From: Nocardia carnea NBRC 14403
Lineage (GTDB): Bacteria > Actinomycetota > Actinomycetes > Mycobacteriales > Mycobacteriaceae
Direction of reading: 5' to 3'
DNA: 64,000 bases
Assembly: GCF_000308515.1 (NCBI RefSeq)
Contig: NZ_BAFV01000125.1
Location: 99,937 to 163,936 of the forward strand
The position numbers and the translations under genes were made by a program. How positions within the stretch are numbered: position 1 is the stretch's first letter; each line of letters opens with the position of its first letter. The notes beneath the pieces were generated by a model that saw only the letters and a list, made by a program, of their open reading frames with translations, was not told the DNA's origin and did not search any database. Positions 61,108-64,000 of this stretch are shown here, piece by piece.

Positions 61108-63285
61108 GTGAGCGACGTTACAGATGGGTTTCCCCGCCGACCCAGTTGTCCGTTGCGGGCCGACGAGAAGTTGTACGAGTTGGTTACCGACGTCATCGAT
61201 GTGGTCGCGGATCTGCCCGCGGCGCGCGCCGCGGTGTGGGATCTGCTGCTGGATCCGCAGACCTATCCGCGCGCGTTCACCGGGATCGGCGCCTGCTCCA
61301 GGCTCGACCTTCCGGGAGCACAGCCGGTCTTCGAATTCCGGATCGGCACGCCCGACGCGGGTATCCGGGTGTTGCGGGTACGAGTGGTCACCGGCCGGTG
61401 GTACGAAAGTTGTGAACTGCACGCGCCGGAGATCGGCAGCTTCGCCGCTCTGCGGTTGACAGGGGAAGGGGATCGCAGCCGGATCGCGGTCACCTTCTTC
61501 ACCCCCGGCCGGGTACACCGGCAGGTGGCGGGACTGTCGAATTCCGCTGTCCAGGAGTGGGCGGTCAAGGGATTACGCCGGATCGCCGATATCGTACGCG
61601 GCGCCCGCACCTCGATCGTGGCCAACGGGGAGGCCTCGCCGGTACGCCGCAGCTTCGGGGTGATGCGGCAGGTCACCGTCAGCGGTGTGGTGCGTACGAA
61701 CGCGCAGGTGGCGGTGAAACAACTACTGTCACTGAACAAGTGGGGCTTCAACCTGGCCGGTGGCTACGCCGCCGGGGCCGCCTACTCGCCGCACCGGCTC
61801 GCCGTGATCGATGACCGGGGCACGCGGACCTTCGCCGAGATGGACGAACGCACCACCGCGCTCGCCGGGGCCATGGCGGTGGCCGGTCTCGGTGCCGGCG
61901 ATGCGGTGGGCCTGTTGTCGCGTAATCATGCCGGCATGGTCGAAACCATGGTCGCGGCCGGAAAACTCGGCGTGGACGTGGCCCTGCTCAACGCCGGTCT
62001 GGCCGCGCGCACCATCGAGCAGATCGTCCAGCGGCACCGGCTCTCGGCCTTGTTCGTCGACGGTGACCTGGAGGAACTGGTGCAGTATCTGCACGAGGAC
62101 CTGCCCCGGTTCACCACCGATCTGCTGCCACCGTTCCCGGACCGCTACACCGTCGACGATCTGATCGATCTGGGCGAGCGCGACTTTCGTATACCGGCCC
62201 ATCCCGGGCGGCTGATCGTCCTCACCTCCGGAACGAGCGGGGTTCCGAAGGGGGCACGGCGCCCCCACCCCAAAGGGTTCGGCACCATCGCCGCGCTGCT
62301 GTCCCGGATTCCGCTCGAAATGGAATCGGCAATGCTCATTCCGGCCCCGCTGTTCCACACTTGGGGGCTCGCCGGTCTGCAGCTCAGTACTGCGCTGCGA
62401 TCCACGGTGATCCTGCCGGAACGTTTCGATGCCGAGGACTGCCTGCACCTGGTCGCCGAACACGGCATCACCACCATGATCGTGGTGCCGACCATGGTCA
62501 ACCGCATCCTCGACCTCCCGCCCGCGGTGCGCGCCCGGTACGACACCTCGAGCCTGCGGCATGTGATCAGTTGCGGGGCACCGCTGGCCGGAGCCACGGT
62601 CCTGCGCTTCATGGACTCCTACGGCGATATTCTCTACAACGTCTATGGATCGACCGAGGTGTCCTGGGCGACCATCGCGACCCCCGCAGATCTACGTTTC
62701 GCGCCCACCACCGCCGGCCGGCCGCCACTCGGTACCCGGGTCGCGGTACTGGGCCCGGACCACAAACCGGTGCCGATCGGCGCCACGGGGCATATCTTCG
62801 TGAGTAACCACATGCTGTTCGACGGTTATGTCAACGCCGCGCCGCCGGACGAGGCGCACGGCATGCTCGATACCGGCGATATCGGATATTTCGATGTCAA
62901 CGGACGGTTGTTCATCGCCGGCCGCGACGACGAGATGATCATCTCCGGCGGCGAGAACGTTTTCCCGCGGCCGGTGGAAGAGGCTCTCGCGCATCTGCCG
63001 CAGGTGAGCGAGGTCGCGGTGGTGGGTGTCCCGGATCCGGAATTCGGTCAGCGGCTGGCTGCCTTTGTGGTGAAACACGAAGGGTCCGGGCTGGATCCGG
63101 ATATGGTGCGCACCTATATCCGGCATCGCCTCAGCCGGTTCTCGGTGCCCCGGGACGTCACCTTCCTGCCGGCTCTGCCGCGCGGGGAAACCGGGAAGAT
63201 CTTGAAATGGCTACTGGCGGGCGGACACAACGGTGAGCTTCCGCCGCCGGGAATGGGCGGGCTGGGGATCAGCGGCTCGGCGTGA
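61108..63285 (+). CDS. SRPBCC domain fused to acyl-CoA synthetase (AMP-forming ligase)
   Basis: Protein of 725 aa. Residues 20-165 form a START/polyketide-cyclase-like SRPBCC domain (VIDVVADLPAARAAVWDLLL, RVRVVTGRWYESCELHAPEI). From about 215 an ANL ligase follows: P-loop TSGTSGVPKGARRP (373-386), YGSTEVSWATIATPAD, DTGDIGYFDVNGRLFIAGRD, and the catalytic Lys of PRGETGKILKW. It should activate a carboxylate to acyl-AMP and then a thioester. The SRPBCC part may hold the hydrophobic substrate. Start GTG at 61108 is poorly supported by a ribosome site. Confidence 0.88.
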   Translation: MSDVTDGFPRRPSCPLRADEKLYELVTDVIDVVADLPAARAAVWDLLLDPQTYPRAFTGIGACSRLDLPGAQPVFEFRIGTPDAGIRVLRVRVVTGRWYESCELHAPEIGSFAALRLTGEGDRSRIAVTFFTPGRVHRQVAGLSNSAVQEWAVKGLRRIADIVRGARTSIVANGEASPVRRSFGVMRQVTVSGVVRTNAQVAVKQLLSLNKWGFNLAGGYAAGAAYSPHRLAVIDDRGTRTFAEMDERTTALAGAMAVAGLGAGDAVGLLSRNHAGMVETMVAAGKLGVDVALLNAGLAARTIEQIVQRHRLSALFVDGDLEELVQYLHEDLPRFTTDLLPPFPDRYTVDDLIDLGERDFRIPAHPGRLIVLTSGTSGVPKGARRPHPKGFGTIAALLSRIPLEMESAMLIPAPLFHTWGLAGLQLSTALRSTVILPERFDAEDCLHLVAEHGITTMIVVPTMVNRILDLPPAVRARYDTSSLRHVISCGAPLAGATVLRFMDSYGDILYNVYGSTEVSWATIATPADLRFAPTTAGRPPLGTRVAVLGPDHKPVPIGATGHIFVSNHMLFDGYVNAAPPDEAHGMLDTGDIGYFDVNGRLFIAGRDDEMIISGGENVFPRPVEEALAHLPQVSEVAVVGVPDPEFGQRLAAFVVKHEGSGLDPDMVRTYIRHRLSRFSVPRDVTFLPALPRGETGKILKWLLAGGHNGELPPPGMGGLGISGSA

Positions 63286-63519
63286 CCCGGCCGCGGCGGC
63301 GGCGATGACGTTCACGCCGCGGCGCGAACGGATGCCGAAAAGGTGCCGGTACCGAAGATATTTGCGCTGACATGGGGCAATCAATGGTTGCCACGGCGCG
63401 GGGTCGGTGCGCGCCGGCCCCGCGGGGGCGGGCAAGAGGAACGGGGGCCACGGACCGCCGAGCGGGCACGGGTAGATTCAGCATCCGCATAGGCAATCGG
63501 TCAGGGAGAGGCATCCTCC

Positions 63520-64000
63520 GTGGTAGTAGTTTCCGTGCTCGCAGGGCTGGCCGCGGTGGTGGTACTCGCCGGAGTGCACTGGTACCTGTGGCGACGGCTG
63601 GTCCGCGACACCACGCGAGCAGGTTCGATGTGGCGGCCGATCGGTGCCGGGGTGCTCGGCCTCGGCGTGGTGCTGATGGGTACTGCGTTCGGTGCGGTGT
63701 TCGCGGGCGCGACCTGGGATTTCTGGCGGCTCGCTGCGTGGCCGGGTTTCATCTGGGCTGCGCTGTTCATCTACCTGCTGATCGGTGTGCTGGCGGGAGA
63801 GATCATCCGTCCGCTGCTGTTGCGTGGACTGGAGACTCGCGACGCCGGAACCGCCGCGCCCCAGCCGGCGGCCGCCCCCGCACATCCGGCGCAGGCGCCG
63901 GAGCCCGTGGGCGCGGCGGTCGGAGACAGCGGGGAGCCGCCCCGGCCGGCGCCGATGGCCCGGCCGGGGCCGCCGCCGGAGGTTCCCCCCGGTTCCGCCG
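63520..64000 (+). CDS. Metallophosphoesterase-like membrane protein, N-terminal part (3' end outside window)
   Basis: Frame open from GTG at 63520 to the last base, 160 codons. MVVVSVLAGLAAVVVLAGVH is a first membrane segment, then WYLWRRLVRDTTRAGSMWRP, a second segment around GVLGLGVVLMGTAFGAV and a third at FIWAALFIYLLIGVLAGEII, then a Pro/Ala-rich stretch. This N-terminal pattern is known in actinobacterial membrane metallophosphoesterases (YkuE-like); the catalytic domain lies beyond the window and is not seen, so the name is inference. GGGAGAGG lies 10 bases upstream. Confidence 0.68.
   Translation, partial: MVVVSVLAGLAAVVVLAGVHWYLWRRLVRDTTRAGSMWRPIGAGVLGLGVVLMGTAFGAVFAGATWDFWRLAAWPGFIWAALFIYLLIGVLAGEIIRPLLLRGLETRDAGTAAPQPAAAPAHPAQAPEPVGAAVGDSGEPPRPAPMARPGPPPEVPPGSA

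Noticed and set aside
1..64000. CRISPR arrays, tRNA/rRNA genes, insertion sequences, prophage or integrative element borders
   Set aside because: None was seen: no spaced direct repeats, no cloverleaf or rRNA sequence, no transposase or integrase motifs, and base composition is even.

Overview
The window is GC-rich actinobacterial chromosome with GTG and occasional TTG starts and frequent 1-4 nt gene overlaps. An antigen-85-type mycolyltransferase, Lsr2, two F420-type luciferase-like oxidoreductases and a fused HadA/HadB-type dehydratase point to the mycolic-acid-bearing Mycobacteriales; Nocardia is my best guess, but the genus is inference. I saw no rRNA, tRNA, insertion sequence, prophage or CRISPR array.

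Layout. 1-8276: a divergent surface-glycan locus with a UDP-glucuronate-decarboxylase-like SDR and two GT4 enzymes on minus, and an aldehyde dehydrogenase, a pyruvyltransferase-like protein and two tandem GT2 enzymes on plus. 8341-15558: FAD/Rieske oxidoreductase, a cytochrome P450 gene broken by a one-base shift, a CCTG repeat tract, an SDR, a four-helix membrane protein and a thiamine-diphosphate oxidase/synthase. 15793-16290: a decayed glycine-zipper gene. 16343-16970: a BrnT-like toxin-antitoxin pair under a palindromic operator. 17028-25029: SnoaL-like protein, fused dehydratase, mycolyltransferase, Lsr2, alpha/beta hydrolase, LLM oxidoreductase, universal stress protein, acetyltransferase and Ku. 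25029-30362 (minus): lycopene-cyclase-like protein coupled to Ku, two tandem exported Pro-rich/glycine-zipper proteins and type II NADH dehydrogenase. 30613-33326: intact P450, beta-lactamase-like exported protein and a small protein. 33654-42539: a recC-recB-recD operon with a 13-codon reading frame bridging recC and recB. 42527-48352: two TetR-regulated dehydrogenase modules and a PrmC-like methyltransferase. 48330-54464: NrtR-like protein, galT, exported DUF218 protein, folD, a KhtTU-like K+/H+ antiporter pair and a PH-like protein. 54749-64000: TerD-AIM24 fusion, CrtI-like oxidoreductase, membrane-anchored binding protein, LLM oxidoreductase, small Cys protein, SRPBCC-acyl-CoA-ligase fusion and the start of a membrane metallophosphoesterase-like gene that leaves the window.

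The most system-like signals are a three-member family of Pro-rich/glycine-zipper proteins sharing a D/S-S-x-G-x-E-x-x-RSDR signature (two exported tandem copies, one decayed), the toxin-antitoxin pair whose operator overlaps a near-leaderless promoter, the TetR/SDR promoter with two operators, and two fusions (TerD-AIM24, SRPBCC-ligase). Two genes carry one-base shifts in short G runs; these could be real or assembly errors. Functions are assigned by reading motifs only; no database search was run.
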